64,000 nt of DNA, from NCBI GenBank assembly GCA_016786765.1, contig JAEUUZ010000004.1, positions 147,300 to 211,299 of the forward strand, given 5' to 3'. Position numbers and translations under genes: made by a program. Numbering within the stretch: the first letter of the stretch is position 1; each line of letters opens with the position of its first letter. Shown here in pieces: positions 29,766 through 40,064 of the stretch. The DNA comes from Chitinophagales bacterium. Its GTDB lineage: Bacteria > Bacteroidota > Bacteroidia > Chitinophagales > LD1. A model generated the notes under the pieces. It did not search any database, had not been told where the DNA came from, and was given only the letters and a program-made list of their open reading frames with translations.

Positions 29766-30926
29766 TTAAACAGTAGGCTTCTTTATTCGATTGTAGTAAA
29801 ACCAAGTCCACGCCATACCAAATACCCCTGCTATCACTAATATAATTGAAATTAATTCTGATTGCTTGAGGCCTACTCCAAAAACATGATATAGCCCTCT
29901 TCCACTCAAATCGCGAATCTGTTCAATAGTGTATCGCTGTATTCCAATCAGAATAAAGAAAAGGAAGAACAGCATACCCGGAGTAGCGGTCATACGCTTT
30001 CTTAGAGCATGTAGTATAAAAAAGATGGCTGTACACATTAAAAATTCGTAGATAGGCGTAGGGTAAACCGCCTCTGAAAGTACAAAACAATGTGCCTCTG
30101 TACAACCATTCATCATTACCCCCATATCGGCAATATTATGAGCATATGTAGAAGACCAAAGGAACTGTGGAATGAAATCAGGTTTTGTTGCAGTGTTTAC
30201 TACACCCCAATCGCCATCGCCCGAAACTTGGCAACCAATTCGCCCAATTCCATTCGCTAATATGAAACAATAGGCCAGAGCATCAAAAAGATTGGGTACG
30301 TTAATTTTCTTCACATACGAATAAACGAGTAGGGCAATGCCGGCACAAATCATCCCTCCATATACTGATAAACCACTGAAAATAGAGCCTACAGGATCTC
30401 TCCAAAAATTTGCATAATCTTCAGGACTTTCCAAAAAGTTAAACAAATTTGAGCCCAATACGCCAAAAATTGCACATATAACAACGAAATCGCCAATCAA
30501 ATCTGACGGGAAAATACGCACCACTTCTGTATAGGCCTCTTTCTTTTCCTTTCGCAACTCCATCCACAATTTGGGTAACGCAAAAACAGCAGCAACGGCA
30601 AGCCCAATAAACTTCGTATCGATATTCAGGGTTACCATTTCGCCACCTTTCCAACCAATAATATAGCCTATGCCGGCATAAAGTAGTAAAGACAGATAGT
30701 CTATACCCGAATGATGCGTTACTGTTTTTTCAGTATAAGCAAACAAGCCCAAAGCTTCTCTTCGCTTTAGCTCTTTCCCAATAACATAAGCAGCTGCCAT
30801 GAAACCAGCAGCAACCCAAAATCCATAACTGAAAATAGGCAGAAAACGCAAATCAATAGTTTCGTTAGTAGCTAAATAAAGCCAGTCGGTAATTTTTGGG
30901 TAACAGCGATCAAACAGCATAAACAA
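29766..30926 (-). CDS. Prolipoprotein diacylglyceryl transferase family protein
   Basis: 386 residues with about seven hydrophobic membrane segments. The Lgt signature region is present as LANGIGRIGCQVSGDGDWGVVN; classical Lgt reads GRIGNFIN at this place. The gene lies apart from other lipoprotein genes. Lgt moves diacylglycerol from phosphatidylglycerol to the lipobox Cys of prolipoproteins in the inner membrane. Bacteroidota often have one longer, divergent copy of this kind; whether it is the essential Lgt or a paralogue cannot be told from this window. ATG at 30926 or 30920 may be used. Confidence 0.82.
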   Translation of the reverse strand: MFMLFDRCYPKITDWLYLATNETIDLRFLPIFSYGFWVAAGFMAAAYVIGKELKRREALGLFAYTEKTVTHHSGIDYLSLLLYAGIGYIIGWKGGEMVTLNIDTKFIGLAVAAVFALPKLWMELRKEKKEAYTEVVRIFPSDLIGDFVVICAIFGVLGSNLFNFLESPEDYANFWRDPVGSIFSGLSVYGGMICAGIALLVYSYVKKINVPNLFDALAYCFILANGIGRIGCQVSGDGDWGVVNTATKPDFIPQFLWSSTYAHNIADMGVMMNGCTEAHCFVLSEAVYPTPIYEFLMCTAIFFILHALRKRMTATPGMLFFLFFILIGIQRYTIEQIRDLSGRGLYHVFGVGLKQSELISIILVIAGVFGMAWTWFYYNRIKKPTV

Positions 30927-30950
30927 GGGTTAAATTAAGTTGCTATATAC

Positions 30951-30983
30951 AAAAAGCAAAGGACGAAACAATATTTCGTCCTT
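30951..30983 (-). terminator. Rho-independent terminator of gcvP
   Basis: A 10-bp perfect stem, AAGGACGAAA (30959-30968) with TTTCGTCCTT (30974-30983), has a 5-nt loop. On the minus strand it is followed by TTTGCTTTTTG. It lies 37 nt after the gcvP stop. Confidence 0.85.
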
Positions 30984-31020
30984 GCAATTTCAAGTTTTAA
31001 AATCTATTAACGGAAATCGA

Positions 31021-33909
31021 TTATCGGTATTCTTCAACGCTTGGGCAAGTACATACCAAGTTTCTATCGCCATGTGAGTTGTTCACCCGACCAACACTTG
31101 GCCAAAATTTATTAACACGCGTAAACGGCAATGGGAATGCAGCTACTTCTCGTGAATAGGCATGTTCCCAATGTTCAGCAGTAATTACTTCTACGGTGTG
31201 TGGTGCATTCTTCAGAGGATTATCATTTGCATCCATTGTTTTGTTTTGCACTTGCTTGATCTCATTTTGTATTTGAATCAATGCATCACAGAAACGATCT
31301 AATTCTGCTTTATCTTCGCTCTCGGTAGGTTCAATCATTAAGGTTCCTGCCACAGGGAAAGAAACCGTTGGTGCGTGGAAGCCATAATCCATCAAACGTT
31401 TAGCGATATCTTCTACCTCAATACCAACGGTGTGTTTGTAGTGACGGAAATCTAAAATCAATTCGTGGGCTACATTTCCATTTTCTCCGGTGTAAAGTAC
31501 TTGGAACTCGTTCTCAAATCGAGCCCGCATATAATTAGCATTGAAAATAGCGTATTTAGTAGCATCTGTTAAACCACTTGCGCCCAACATTTTTATGTAA
31601 CCATAGGAAATCAATAAAATACTTGCACTTCCCCATGGTGCTGAGGAGATAGCCGAAATTGCTTTCTCGCCACCCGTTTTTGTAATTGGGTTTGAAGGCA
31701 AATAAGGTGCTAAATGTTTCGCCACGCAAATTGGGCCCATGCCCGGACCTCCACCTCCGTGAGGGATAGCAAACGTTTTATGCAAGTTGATGTGATTCAC
31801 ATCGGCACCAATAAATCCCGGACCGGTTAATCCAACTTGTGCATTCAAGTTCGCACCATCCATGTATACTTGTCCGCCATTCGCGTGAATCAATTGACAC
31901 ACATCTTTAATATTCGTTTCGAATACTCCGTGTGTAGAAGGATAGGTTACCATCAAGCAGCACAAATCATCTTTGTGTTCTTCGGCTTTCTTTACTAAGT
32001 CATCGAACTCAATATTCCCTTTTTCATCGGTGTTGACTACTACAACATGCAATCCAACCATTACAGCAGTTGCCGGATTTGTGCCGTGTGCAGATGCGGG
32101 AATCAAGGCAACATTTCTATGTCCTTGTCCGATATCTTTTTGATATGCACGAATCACTTGGATACCGGCATATTCGCCTTGTGCTCCGGAGTTCGGTTGC
32201 AACGAAGTAGCGTAAAAGCCTGTAATTTCAGCCAATGCAGATTCCAATTCGTTGATAATTTCCAAATAACCTTCGGCCTGATTCAATGGCACAAAGGGGT
32301 GAATATGGGCAAACTCAGCCCAGCTTACCGGCTCCAATTCTGCTGCAGCATTGAGTTTCATAGTACATGACCCCAAAGCAATCATGGATTTGGTTAACGA
32401 CAAATCTTTATTTTCTAACGATTTGATGTAACGCATCAACTGACTTTCAGTATGATGTGTATTGAATACCGGATGCGTTAAATAACTTGAGCTTCGCACC
32501 AAAGTACTTGGCAATGCTAGGTTTGAGCCGGCAGCTTCTTGTGGACAAACAAAAGTTGTTGATTGCCCTGCAGCTGAAGCGAAAATACGTACAATAGCTT
32601 CTACATCTTCAGGTAAAGTAGTTTCATCGACAGAAATAGAAATAAAATTATCACAACTGTAGAAGAAGTTTACTTCATTTTTTAATGCCGTTTCGTTGAT
32701 GATAGCTAACCATTTTTTATCGCCTTTTACATCAATGGTTAGTGTGTCAAAATAATGGGCATTATGTAATGTATATCCTAAACTCACTAACTCTTTTGCT
32801 AAAATATTCGTTAAGGCATGTACACGAGAAGCTATGTCTTTCAAGCCTTTCGGACCGTGATACACGCCATACATACCGGCCATAATCGACAACAATGCTT
32901 GCGCTGTACAAATATTTGAAGTGGCCTTTTCTCTACGAATATGTTGCTCACGTGTTTGCAATGCCATACGCAATGCCGGTTTGTTTTGTGCATCGATGGA
33001 TACACCAATAATTCTACCCGGAATAATACGTTTAAAATCGTCTTTTGTAGCAAAGAACGCTGCGTGCGGACCACCAAAGCCCATTGGCACTCCAAATCGC
33101 TGTGAATTACCGATGGCGCAATCTGCACCAAATTCACCCGGAGGTGTAAGTAAGGTAAGCGATAATAAATCGGTAGCCACTGTTACATAACATTCGACTG
33201 TATGGCATTTATCGATAAATGCTTTGTATTCGTTCACACTTCCATCATAGGCAGGATACTGCAACAACGCTCCAAAATAATCGTTAGTAATATCCACTGT
33301 GTTGTAATCACCTACTACCACTTCGATACCTAAAACGGTAGCGCGTGTTTTCACTACATCTATCGTTTGCGGAAAACACAAATTCGATACAAAAAATTTA
33401 GTGTGTTCGAAATGCTTTTTATTTTTCACGCCTAAGAACATGCTCATGGCCTCAGCCGCAGCGGTTCCTTCATCCAACAACGAGGCATTAGCAATTGGCA
33501 AAGCCGTTAAATCAGAAACCATAGTTTGGAAATTCAACAAGGCTTCCAATCGCCCCTGAGCAATCTCTGCCTGATAGGGAGTGTACTGCGTGTACCAACC
33601 CGGATTCTCGAATATATTTCTACGGATGGCAGCAGGCGTAATGGTATTGTAATACCCAAGACCAATATAACTTTTGTAAAGTTTGTTTTTCGAAGCTACC
33701 GCTTTCAATTTTTGCAAATACTCAAACTCGCTCAGCCCTTCCGGTAGATTTAATGGACGATCGCGCAAAATGGCTGCCGGTACGGTCTTTTGAATCAGAT
33801 CATCTACACTTTTCAAACCCATTACTTTGAGCATTTCCTGCTCGGCAGTTGCATCGATACCAATGTGACGACTAGCAAAATTATCGGTGGAGCGCAGATT
33901 CAAACTCAT
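31021..33909 (-). CDS. gcvP: Glycine dehydrogenase (decarboxylating), P protein
   Basis: 962 residues, the full-length fused form. It decarboxylates glycine with pyridoxal phosphate and hands the aminomethyl group to the lipoyl arm of the H protein in the glycine cleavage system. The PLP-binding Lys711 lies in [18 protein letters not shown]. The N-terminal FASRHIGID and the SRQ-like [14 protein letters not shown] segment are standard. The other subunits (T, H, L) are not adjacent. It is monocistronic with its own terminator. Confidence 0.97.
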   Translation of the reverse strand: MSLNLRSTDNFASRHIGIDATAEQEMLKVMGLKSVDDLIQKTVPAAILRDRPLNLPEGLSEFEYLQKLKAVASKNKLYKSYIGLGYYNTITPAAIRRNIFENPGWYTQYTPYQAEIAQGRLEALLNFQTMVSDLTALPIANASLLDEGTAAAEAMSMFLGVKNKKHFEHTKFFVSNLCFPQTIDVVKTRATVLGIEVVVGDYNTVDITNDYFGALLQYPAYDGSVNEYKAFIDKCHTVECYVTVATDLLSLTLLTPPGEFGADCAIGNSQRFGVPMGFGGPHAAFFATKDDFKRIIPGRIIGVSIDAQNKPALRMALQTREQHIRREKATSNICTAQALLSIMAGMYGVYHGPKGLKDIASRVHALTNILAKELVSLGYTLHNAHYFDTLTIDVKGDKKWLAIINETALKNEVNFFYSCDNFISISVDETTLPEDVEAIVRIFASAAGQSTTFVCPQEAAGSNLALPSTLVRSSSYLTHPVFNTHHTESQLMRYIKSLENKDLSLTKSMIALGSCTMKLNAAAELEPVSWAEFAHIHPFVPLNQAEGYLEIINELESALAEITGFYATSLQPNSGAQGEYAGIQVIRAYQKDIGQGHRNVALIPASAHGTNPATAVMVGLHVVVVNTDEKGNIEFDDLVKKAEEHKDDLCCLMVTYPSTHGVFETNIKDVCQLIHANGGQVYMDGANLNAQVGLTGPGFIGADVNHINLHKTFAIPHGGGGPGMGPICVAKHLAPYLPSNPITKTGGEKAISAISSAPWGSASILLISYGYIKMLGASGLTDATKYAIFNANYMRARFENEFQVLYTGENGNVAHELILDFRHYKHTVGIEVEDIAKRLMDYGFHAPTVSFPVAGTLMIEPTESEDKAELDRFCDALIQIQNEIKQVQNKTMDANDNPLKNAPHTVEVITAEHWEHAYSREVAAFPLPFTRVNKFWPSVGRVNNSHGDRNLVCTCPSVEEYR

Positions 33910-33998
33910 ATTCTATTTTTTGTGTGGGCGAAGTTATAAATAACTGTTGTTTATGATATAAAGTTTAAAAGATATTGGAGGATAATCATCAATGTGTG

Positions 33999-34006
33999 CA
34001 AAGATT
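33999..34006 (-). promoter_or_regulatory. Putative -7 promoter element of gcvP
   Basis: On the minus strand the site reads AATCTTTG followed by CACA, one mismatch from TAnnTTTG. It lies about 90 nt before the gcvP start. No glycine-riboswitch fold was recognised in the short leader. Confidence 0.35.
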
Positions 34007-34089
34007 GTGGATAGTTGCTGTTGTTAAATCATTCAAAAGGGTTGAAAAAAATGATTTTTAACCAAAGATTCCGTTTAGATTTGAGAAGT

Positions 34090-34752
34090 ATGAAAGTTAA
34101 ATTCATTTATTTAGGACTCTTATGTCTGCTTTCCGTGTTCGCCCGTGCACAAGACCATGAACCCAAAGTGGTTCAATTTTCGGGCTTTGCCATGACCTCC
34201 GATTCATTACAGGGAGTGCCTTACGCACATGTAACGATAAGGAATCGAGGACGAGTTGCAACAGCCAGTGCCGAAGGTTATTTTTCGTTTGCCGCTCAAG
34301 AAGGTGATACTTTATATTTCACATGTATAGGTTTTAAACCCTCGGTTTACATTTTACCCAAAGTGTTGGATAAGGATAAATACTCGGTAATTCAGTTAAT
34401 GTCGAGAACCGAATATTACATCGGAGGGGTGATCATTTACCCTTGGGGTGATAAGGATGGGTTTAAACGTGCTTTTCGCGATTTGAAATTGCCTAAAGAC
34501 GACCTACAACGTGCTGAAGAAAATATGGATCCGCAAATGTTGGCGGCCTTGGCACAACAGTTACAACCAAGTGGAGCAGAAGCTTCATCGTATTCATTGC
34601 GTTCAGGATCAGTGCGTAAATCGTATTACGGACAATCTGCACCCAACAACTTATTGAACCCTTTTGCATGGTATTCATTATACAAAGCGGCAAAAAATGG
34701 GGATTTAAAGATTAAAGACAAATCGGATTTACCACCGTTGAAAGACGAATAA
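34090..34752 (+). CDS. Secreted protein with carboxypeptidase-regulatory-like domain
   Basis: 220 residues from the ATG at 34090; the frame is open 75 nt further up, but only this start gives a normal signal peptide (MKVKFIYLGLLCLLSVFARAQ). Residues about 30-115 form a transthyretin-like sandwich (GVPYAHVTIRNRGRVATASA, then GYFSFAAQEGDTLYFTCIGF), the unit found at the N-terminus of SusC-type receptors. Here it stands alone. The C-terminal half is charged and probably helical, with no membrane strands. It is periplasmic, with function unknown. The following small gene starts 8 nt downstream, so the two are likely co-transcribed. Confidence 0.82.
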   Translation: MKVKFIYLGLLCLLSVFARAQDHEPKVVQFSGFAMTSDSLQGVPYAHVTIRNRGRVATASAEGYFSFAAQEGDTLYFTCIGFKPSVYILPKVLDKDKYSVIQLMSRTEYYIGGVIIYPWGDKDGFKRAFRDLKLPKDDLQRAEENMDPQMLAALAQQLQPSGAEASSYSLRSGSVRKSYYGQSAPNNLLNPFAWYSLYKAAKNGDLKIKDKSDLPPLKDE

Positions 34753-34760
34753 TTTAATAT

Positions 34761-35207
34761 ATGCGCTACCTACTTTTTATTGGCATTGTTGTGTTTGGCT
34801 CATTGAACTCAGTTGCACAAAAGACTGTTGACTTCAACTATATAGTAAACCATTGGGTACAAGGCAAAATAGAAGAGGATGGCTCCATTGCGCATGCCGA
34901 TCAAGGTCGCGGAGGCTGGGATAATTTGCAGCTTAACGCCAATCACACAGTCACATTTAATACCGGTTTTATGTGTGGCTTTGGCTCATCCAAATCGGGT
35001 AAATGGTGCATCAACAAGAAAAAAGGCACCATTACTTTTCGGTATACACAAAAAAAGGATTTTCAAAAACGAAATGTTGCGGAGACAATAAAGGAAACAA
35101 AGACGTATAAAATTGTTCGACTTACCGCAAAGGATATTTTATTAGAACCTATACCCAATAAATACCACGACCAAATTGCTTTTGTGGTAGAAGCAAAACA
35201 AGAATAA
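34761..35207 (+). CDS. Small secreted beta-rich protein (lipocalin-like)
   Basis: 148 residues with a signal peptide (1-19, ending NSVAQK). The sequence HWVQGKIEEDGSI, HTVTFNTGFMCGF, SGKWCINKKKGTITFRY and TYKIVRLTAKDILLEP fits a run of beta strands as in Bacteroidota lipocalin-like domains, in which SGKWSI-type turns are common. Two Cys residues (in FMCGF and KWCIN) could form a disulfide. No catalytic motif. It is probably periplasmic and expressed with the preceding gene. Confidence 0.75.
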   Translation: MRYLLFIGIVVFGSLNSVAQKTVDFNYIVNHWVQGKIEEDGSIAHADQGRGGWDNLQLNANHTVTFNTGFMCGFGSSKSGKWCINKKKGTITFRYTQKKDFQKRNVAETIKETKTYKIVRLTAKDILLEPIPNKYHDQIAFVVEAKQE

Positions 35208-35286
35208 CTGTAACGGAAAACACACGCTTTTTTTGGCGCGTGGATAACGCAAATCGGCATATAAATAGCTGAATAGAAATTTTATG

Positions 35287-35294
35287 TAGGTTTG
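35287..35294 (+). promoter_or_regulatory. Perfect -7 element next to the start of the binding-protein gene
   Basis: TAGGTTTG, a perfect TAnnTTTG match, ends 3 nt before the ATG at 35298. If functional, the mRNA would be leaderless or nearly so. Confidence 0.35.
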
Positions 35295-35297
35295 AAC

Positions 35298-36920
35298 ATG
35301 AACCTTTTTGTTCGATATAATTTTGGGATTAGCGTATGGGTTGTGTTGTTACTATTGGCTTTGCATTCGTGCCATAGCGAAACCGTTAGCAGCAACAACA
35401 TTTTCCATTACAATCAATCGAGCGGCATACCCACTTTAGACCCGGCATTTTCGAAAGACCAATCCATTATTTGGGCCTGTAACCAATTGTATAACGGCTT
35501 GGTGCAATTAGACGATTCGCTCAACATTAAACCATCCATTGCAAACGCCTGGGAGATCACCGATAGTGGCAAAACATATACATTTCATTTACGCAATGAT
35601 GTATCATTCCACAACAATAAGTGCTTCCCCAAAAGCACACGAACAGTAACCGCATACGACTTTGTTTACTCTTTACACAGAATCATCGACCCTAAAACGG
35701 CATCACCCGGGGCATGGATTTTTAACGGGAAAGTCGACAGCCTACAACCTTTTGCTGCTTTGGATTCGTTTACATTTCAAATTAAGTTGAGACAACCTTT
35801 TCTGCCGCTGATGGGTATTTTAACCATGCCTTATTGTTCAGTAGTTCCAAAGGAAGCGGTGACGTTTTACGGATTAGATTTTCGGGCTAATCCGGTGGGT
35901 ACTGGCCCATTCCAACTCAAAAAATGGAAAGAAGGCGTGGCTTTGATTTTAACGAAAAACGAACACTACTTTGAAATGTCGGGTAGTGAGCGGTTGCCCT
36001 TTATGGATGGAATTCGCGTTTCGTTTATTGCCGATAAGAAATCGGAGATTATGGCTTTCCAACGCAAGCAACTCGATTTTATGACCGACTTAGATGCCGG
36101 TAACATCAAAACCATGTTGGATGAAAAGGGAGCTTTGCGCGAAGCATTCACAAGCCAATTTGTAATGAGCAAAACACCCAATTTGAATACGGAATATTTG
36201 GGCATTAACCTTAGCGATAGCAATTCAACTAATCCATTGACAAACAAAAAAATAAGACAAGCCATAAACTGCGGTATAGACAGAAAAGAGATTCTCCGCT
36301 ACTTACGCAACGGCATTGGTAAACCTGCCGAGAATGGCTTTGTGCCATATGGACTACCATCGTTTGATGGTAACAACAAAATCTACACTTACAATAGCGA
36401 TAAAGCTTCGAAACTGATACAAGAAGCGGGCTACAGCGCCAATCATCCCATGCCGAAGATTACCCTATACACCAACGAAACCTACAGAGAAGTGGGCTTG
36501 ATGGTGGCGAAACAATTATCAAAAATTGGAATGGACGTGAAATTGGAAATTAATCCTTCTTCGATTTTACGCGAATGGATGGTGAAAGGGAAAGCCAATT
36601 TCTTCAGAGGCTCGTGGATTGCCGATTATCCGGATGCGGAAAGTTATTATGCGGTGTTTTATGGAAAGAATACTGCACCACCTAATTACACCCGCTTCCG
36701 CAATGCCGAATTTGACAGAATCTACGAAGCTGCTTTGGCCGAATCGGATATCAGTAAACGTTATGAACTTTATCATCAATTAGATAAGCTAATTGAAGTA
36801 GCTTCACCTGTTGTACCTTTGTATTACGATGAGGTGTTGAGATTCCACCATTTTCATGTGCAAGGGCTTACACCTAATGCATTGAATTTGCTGAATTTAA
36901 AAACAGTTCGACTACAATAA
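35298..36920 (+). CDS. Peptide ABC transporter substrate-binding lipoprotein (family 5)
   Basis: 540 residues from the ATG. The N-terminal hydrophobic stretch ends in LHSC (Cys25), a lipobox, so this is a lipoprotein. The body matches solute-binding protein family 5 (DppA/OppA): GIPTLDPAFSKDQSIIWACN, then NAWEITDSGKTYTFHLRNDV and YDFVYSLHRIIDP early on, and NPVGTGPFQLKKWK in the middle. No permease or ATPase gene is adjacent, so it either works with transporter parts encoded elsewhere or acts alone. It is the first of three closely spaced plus-strand genes. A TTG two codons upstream is the alternative start. Confidence 0.93.
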   Translation: MNLFVRYNFGISVWVVLLLLALHSCHSETVSSNNIFHYNQSSGIPTLDPAFSKDQSIIWACNQLYNGLVQLDDSLNIKPSIANAWEITDSGKTYTFHLRNDVSFHNNKCFPKSTRTVTAYDFVYSLHRIIDPKTASPGAWIFNGKVDSLQPFAALDSFTFQIKLRQPFLPLMGILTMPYCSVVPKEAVTFYGLDFRANPVGTGPFQLKKWKEGVALILTKNEHYFEMSGSERLPFMDGIRVSFIADKKSEIMAFQRKQLDFMTDLDAGNIKTMLDEKGALREAFTSQFVMSKTPNLNTEYLGINLSDSNSTNPLTNKKIRQAINCGIDRKEILRYLRNGIGKPAENGFVPYGLPSFDGNNKIYTYNSDKASKLIQEAGYSANHPMPKITLYTNETYREVGLMVAKQLSKIGMDVKLEINPSSILREWMVKGKANFFRGSWIADYPDAESYYAVFYGKNTAPPNYTRFRNAEFDRIYEAALAESDISKRYELYHQLDKLIEVASPVVPLYYDEVLRFHHFHVQGLTPNALNLLNLKTVRLQ

Positions 36921-36937
36921 ATTACTAACAAGAAATT

Positions 36938-37801
36938 ATGAAACTAAAAACAACCGATTTAATTGTAAACGGAGACGGCAGTATCTACCACCTGCATTTA
37001 AAACCCGAACAAATCGCTGAAACAATTATTACTGTGGGCGACCAAGACCGTGTAGCAGATGTGAGTCAGCATTTTGACGTGATTGAATATAAAGGAGCAC
37101 ACCGCGAATTTGTTACCCATACCGGAGTGATGAACAACAAACGCATCACGGTGATTTCAACAGGAATTGGAACTGATAATATCGACATTGTATTGAACGA
37201 ACTCGATGCCTTGACGAATATTGATTTTGTAACAAAAGTACCAAAAGCGGAAATTAAATCGTTAGATATAATCCGCATTGGCACTTCGGGCTGTGTACAA
37301 GCAGATATTCCTATTAATTCGATTTTGTTCAGCGAATATTCCATTGGCTTGGAAGGCTTGCTGAATCATTATGCCTTTGAAAATACCATTCAAGAAACAA
37401 ATTTGCGCGATGCTTTTGTTTCGCAAGTTCCCTTAAAAAACATTTATCCGTATTGCTTTGCAGCAGGCGAATCGTTGATTAGAAAATTCGAACCGCATTT
37501 CCGCAAAGGACTTACGATAACTGCCGAAGGTTTCTACGCACCACAAGGAAGAGTGCTACGTTACACCAACAACAATCCCGATTTTGTGAAACAGTTAAAT
37601 GCCTTCAAACATCCACATCATCGCGTTACCAATTTAGAAATGGAAACGGCCGGCATCTATGGCTTAGGAAAAGTATTGGGACATAGTTGCATTTCTATCA
37701 ATGCCATTTTAGCGAATCGTATCACCGATGAATTCAGTGCCAATCCAAAGAAAATTGTAGACGATATGATTGTTCAAGTGTTGGATATCCTTACAAAATA
37801 A
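36938..37801 (+). CDS. Nucleoside phosphorylase (uridine phosphorylase type)
   Basis: 287 residues, PNP/UDP phosphorylase family I. GDQDRV (about 32-37) provides the phosphate-binding loop, TGIGTDNIDIVLNEL is the conserved strand-helix unit, IRIGTSGCVQ the next phosphate contact, and NLEMETAGIYGLG the ribose-binding Glu motif. The enzyme splits a nucleoside and phosphate to base and ribose 1-phosphate; uridine is the likely substrate, but a purine cannot be excluded. It starts 17 nt after the binding-protein gene and lies 9 nt before the channel gene, indicating an operon. Confidence 0.92.
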   Translation: MKLKTTDLIVNGDGSIYHLHLKPEQIAETIITVGDQDRVADVSQHFDVIEYKGAHREFVTHTGVMNNKRITVISTGIGTDNIDIVLNELDALTNIDFVTKVPKAEIKSLDIIRIGTSGCVQADIPINSILFSEYSIGLEGLLNHYAFENTIQETNLRDAFVSQVPLKNIYPYCFAAGESLIRKFEPHFRKGLTITAEGFYAPQGRVLRYTNNNPDFVKQLNAFKHPHHRVTNLEMETAGIYGLGKVLGHSCISINAILANRITDEFSANPKKIVDDMIVQVLDILTK

Positions 37802-37810
37802 TAAAGACCC

Positions 37811-38812
37811 ATGTTGGCATTTTTACATTTCAAAAATCCACTCTTTAAACTAGCCAAACCCATCTTGTTCTTTCTGTTCATCATGGGAATTGGAACAGTA
37901 GGCTATGTGGCTATTGAAAAGTTCACCTTCCTTGAAGCGCTGTATATGACTGTGGTTACGCTATCGACAGTGGGTTATATGGAAGTGAAACCACTTTCTG
38001 ATGCAGGTCGATACTTTACCATTGCCATCATTCTCACTAACCTATCGCTACTTACGTTTTATCTCACCATTCTTACGCGTTACTTTACCGATGGAGATTT
38101 TGTAAACGACTTTAAATCTTATACTATGCAAAATAAAATTGACACCCTCAGCAACCATGTGATTATTTGCGGCTTTGGTAGAAATGGATTAGCTGCATCC
38201 AATATTTTTAAAGCGAACCATATTCCATTTGTGATTATAGAATCAACTAAAGAGCAAATTGAAAAACGCAACGTGCATGTTGAACACTTTGTTATTGCTG
38301 ACGCTACCAAAGATGAGACATTGATTGAAGCAGGCATTCACCGTGCAAAGGCTATTATCACAACACTTCCGGATGATGCAGCCAATTTATACACGGTACT
38401 AACGGCACGCGAACTCAACAAATTGGTTACTATTATTTCACGTGCATCGAATGACGCTTCTGTAAAAAAGTTAAAGATTGCCGGAGCTAATAATGTGATT
38501 ATGCCCGATAAGATTGGAGGGATTCATATGGCCACATTGGTGTCTTCGCCAGATATTAATGAGTTCATCGATATCATAGCAGCAAAATCGAGCAACGACT
38601 TCTTATTCCAAGAATTAGAAATACAACAATCGTTTACTTTAAACAAAACCGAATTCCTTTCTAAATCCGGAGCAACCATTATAGGTATCAAAAAAACCGA
38701 CAATAGCTACATACTAAACCCGGAGGAGAGTATAGCTATAGAAAAGAGTTGGAAACTTATTTTGATGTGTACGAAAGAGCAGATGGAAAAAGCGAAAGCG
38801 TTATTGCTGTAA
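37811..38812 (+). CDS. Two-TM potassium channel with RCK/TrkA-N domain
   Basis: 333 residues. Two membrane helices (about 14-36 and 71-97) flank a pore loop with TLSTVGYMEVKPLSD at about 52-66. The selectivity filter reads TVGYME where most K+ channels have TVGYGD. The RCK domain follows, with an NAD-binding Rossmann motif VIICGFGRNGLAASNIF (about 113-129), and a C-terminal TrkA-C-like part. The domain order matches prokaryotic KcsA/MthK-type channels gated by a ligand-binding ring. It is the last gene of the three-gene operon; no functional link to the other two is evident. Confidence 0.9.
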   Translation: MLAFLHFKNPLFKLAKPILFFLFIMGIGTVGYVAIEKFTFLEALYMTVVTLSTVGYMEVKPLSDAGRYFTIAIILTNLSLLTFYLTILTRYFTDGDFVNDFKSYTMQNKIDTLSNHVIICGFGRNGLAASNIFKANHIPFVIIESTKEQIEKRNVHVEHFVIADATKDETLIEAGIHRAKAIITTLPDDAANLYTVLTARELNKLVTIISRASNDASVKKLKIAGANNVIMPDKIGGIHMATLVSSPDINEFIDIIAAKSSNDFLFQELEIQQSFTLNKTEFLSKSGATIIGIKKTDNSYILNPEESIAIEKSWKLILMCTKEQMEKAKALLL

Positions 38813-38818
38813 ATGAAA

Positions 38819-38850
38819 AAACCTGCTCCATGATTACATAAAGCAGGTTT
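38819..38850 (-). terminator. Terminator of the acyl-CoA catabolic operon
   Basis: AAACCTGCT (38819-38827) pairs with AGCAGGTTT (38842-38850). On the minus strand the stem is followed by TTTTCATTT. It lies 20 nt after the acyl-CoA dehydrogenase stop and may also stop the convergent channel operon. Confidence 0.8.
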
Positions 38851-38870
38851 CGAAAAACTTACAATTTGAA

Positions 38871-40043
38871 TTAACGCTTCTTGATCTGTTTCGTGTGACT
38901 CACCTCATCAATTACAATTTTACTGATGATTTCATGCATCACTTCTGTTGTTCCCGCGCCTACTGTCATCAAACGTACATCACGCAATGAACGCGCAACT
39001 CCGTAATCTTCCATGTAACCCCAACCTCCGTGAATTTGCAACGCTTCGTTCACTACATTGAATGCCTCTTCACATACAAAAGCCTTGGCCATAGAAACAA
39101 TTTTGTATGCCCCAGGACCATGCTCAATAAACTCGGCCACAGCACGATACGCAATACTTCTACACGCTTCAGTTGTAATGGCCATTTTAGCCAACTTGTG
39201 ACGAAGTACTTGGAATTTTCCAATCGGTCTGCCAAATGCCTCACGCTCTTTCATATATTGCTTAGCAACTTCCATCGCATGTTCAGCAGATGCTGTTCCT
39301 GTGATAGACGCAATTAAACGCTCTTCTTGGAAATTACTCATGATGTAATAGAACCCGAAATCTTTTTCGCCCAACAAAGCACTCTTTGGCACTTTGCAGT
39401 TTTCGAAGAATAACTGTCCGGTATCAGACGTATGCATACCTAATTTGTTATGCACCGGTACTGCCGAAAAACCTTCGATTTTTGTATCGAAAATCAATAA
39501 ACTTAATTTATGTCCCTCGCCTGTACGCACCACCAATACAATGAAATCGGCCATTGTACCATTCGTGATAAACATTTTTGAACCGTTCACTAAGTAGTGA
39601 TCACCTTTGTCTTCGGCAGTTGTTTTAATCCCGCCAACATCACTTCCGGCACCCGGTTCAGTGATACCTAAAGCAGCAATTTTTTCGCCTTTCAAAGCCG
39701 GTGTTAGATATTCCTGTTTTTGTTCTTCTGTTCCCAAAGCCAATAATACCGGCAATGGCAAGTAAGTATGCGCATATAAACTCATGGCTAAACCACCACA
39801 GTTTGATTTAGCTAATTCTTCTGCAATAACTACGGCCGACCAAATATCTAAACCGCTTCCACCATAAGCTTCAGGAAAGCTAACACCAAAAAAGCCCTGT
39901 GCTCCCATCTTCGTGAAAATTTCTTTCTCGCAAATTTTGTTGGCTTCCCAATGCTCGATGTTAGGTGTAATTTCGGTTTCTACGAATTGGCGGAAACTCT
40001 CTCGTAACAAATTGTGATCTTCTGTAAATGGATTACTAGACAT
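38871..40043 (-). CDS. Acyl-CoA dehydrogenase
   Basis: 390 residues. An FAD-dependent enzyme that forms the alpha-beta double bond in acyl-CoA. ALGITEPGAGSDVGGIKTTA (about 120-139) is the first family signature, KMFITNGTMADFIVLV the second, and GGWGYMEDYGVARSLRDVR followed by GAGTTEVMHEII is the C-terminal FAD/catalytic region. As the last gene of the carboxylase operon it could act on isovaleryl-CoA or another branched or medium chain. The chain preference cannot be read from the sequence. Confidence 0.93.
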   Translation of the reverse strand: MSSNPFTEDHNLLRESFRQFVETEITPNIEHWEANKICEKEIFTKMGAQGFFGVSFPEAYGGSGLDIWSAVVIAEELAKSNCGGLAMSLYAHTYLPLPVLLALGTEEQKQEYLTPALKGEKIAALGITEPGAGSDVGGIKTTAEDKGDHYLVNGSKMFITNGTMADFIVLVVRTGEGHKLSLLIFDTKIEGFSAVPVHNKLGMHTSDTGQLFFENCKVPKSALLGEKDFGFYYIMSNFQEERLIASITGTASAEHAMEVAKQYMKEREAFGRPIGKFQVLRHKLAKMAITTEACRSIAYRAVAEFIEHGPGAYKIVSMAKAFVCEEAFNVVNEALQIHGGWGYMEDYGVARSLRDVRLMTVGAGTTEVMHEIISKIVIDEVSHTKQIKKR

Positions 40044-40064
40044 GGCTTTATTTGGTTTTAAAAT

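Noticed and set aside
33910..34006. Glycine riboswitch in the gcvP leader
   Set aside because: The leader is under 100 nt and none of the conserved paired elements of glycine riboswitches could be recognised.
35211..35240. Hairpin CACGC-T7-GGCGCGTG after the lipocalin-like gene as a terminator
   Set aside because: The T run lies in the loop and the stem is only about 5 bp, so it does not fit a Rho-independent terminator.
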